DNA from: Opitutaceae bacterium
Lineage (GTDB): Bacteria; Verrucomicrobiota; Verrucomicrobiia; Opitutales; Opitutaceae
Direction: 5' to 3'
Length of the DNA stretch: 38,609 nucleotides
Assembly: GCA_030648295.1 (NCBI GenBank)
Contig: JAUSID010000144.1
Coordinates: 1 to 38,609 of the forward strand
The notes under the pieces are model-generated. The model made no database searches, was not told the origin of the DNA, and saw nothing but the letters and a program-made list of their open reading frames with translations. Position 1 is the first letter of the stretch. The number at the start of each line of letters is the position of its first letter. A program made the translations under genes and the position numbers. Of this stretch, positions 38,462 through 38,609 are shown one piece after another.

Positions 38462-38609
38462 AGGCTATACCGAAGCGGTCTGGCGCCAAACGACCGACAG
38501 TTTTATCCGCTGTACAGAAAATGCGTTCCGGCACTTTGGCGGCGTGGTCGCGCGCACGGTCATCGACAACCTCAAGGCCGGCGTGATTCAAGCGGACTGG
38601 TTCGATCCG
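38462..38609 (+). pseudogene. istA: IS21-family transposase IstA, continuation (runs off the window)
   Basis: Beginning at 38463 the frame reads GYTEAVWRQTTDSFIRCTEN, then AFRHFGGVVARTVIDNLK and AGVIQADWFDP, the expected IstA sequence after SHSRK. VIDNLK carries a catalytic Asp of the DDE nuclease. The gene continues past the window edge, so the rest of istA and any istB are not visible. Confidence 0.88.

Overview
The window looks like a chromosomal segment of a high-GC member of the Verrucomicrobiota, most likely an Opitutaceae/Opitutus-type bacterium. This is inferred from several things: three secreted formylglycine sulfatases, a TonB receptor with the N-terminal VQLAVFEV...GY signature common in that group, a Ser/Thr kinase with a TPR tail, a large NHL/Ig-like secreted protein, and many degenerate short-period palindromic repeats between genes.

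Layout. (1) 0.1-8 kb: housekeeping and orphan genes: a small membrane peptide and a DUF2062 protein, a small secreted probable beta-barrel, a transmembrane Ser/Thr kinase-TPR protein coupled to an unknown basic protein, a DTW-domain tRNA-uridine aminocarboxypropyltransferase, a small DUF7736-like protein and a secreted sulfatase. The last two converge on a strong bidirectional hairpin. (2) 8.3-11.4 kb: a secreted protein of twelve NHL-type repeats, an Ig-like domain and two tandem C-terminal modules. (3) 11.9-19 kb, minus strand: TonB-dependent receptor, two iduronate-2-sulfatase-like paralogues and a GH43/GH32-like beta-propeller glycosidase, together a probable sulfated-glycan uptake and degradation cluster without SusD. 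(4) 19.1-23.8 kb: two translationally coupled amidohydrolase-family genes. The second of them carries an in-frame heptamer palindrome in its signal-peptide region. (5) 24.0-30.7 kb: the most interesting protein-coding locus. A SIR2-like/TIR fusion gene overlaps by 4 bp a STAND NTPase-TM-TPR gene, and a SLOG-domain four-TM protein is transcribed divergently from a spacer holding a 40-bp perfect palindrome. It looks like a nucleotide/NAD-centred conflict (anti-phage) system. (6) 31-33.4 kb: an MBL-fold hydrolase and a secreted GH5-like glycosidase, divergent around a 30-bp inverted repeat. (7) 33.4-38.6 kb: accessory DNA. It holds a tRNA-like sequence, an orphan small gene, about 0.7 kb of gene-poor repeats and an IS21-family istA gene. 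istA is split by a compact 3.28-kb element encoding a large serine recombinase, a 92-aa protein, an HTH protein and a DUF5372-type protein.

The split istA can be rejoined exactly in frame at an AA dinucleotide. The two element ends then form a symmetric site, with arms TTGAATC and GGTGCAGT at identical distances from AA on both sides. That is strong internal evidence for a self-contained serine-integrase mobile element. Non-coding DNA is unusually rich in 7-bp- and 10-bp-periodic palindromic repeats, and a motif TAGCCCGC(A/G)TT(T/C)TT sits exactly on the stop codons of three genes. All product calls come from reading motifs by eye; no database search was possible.
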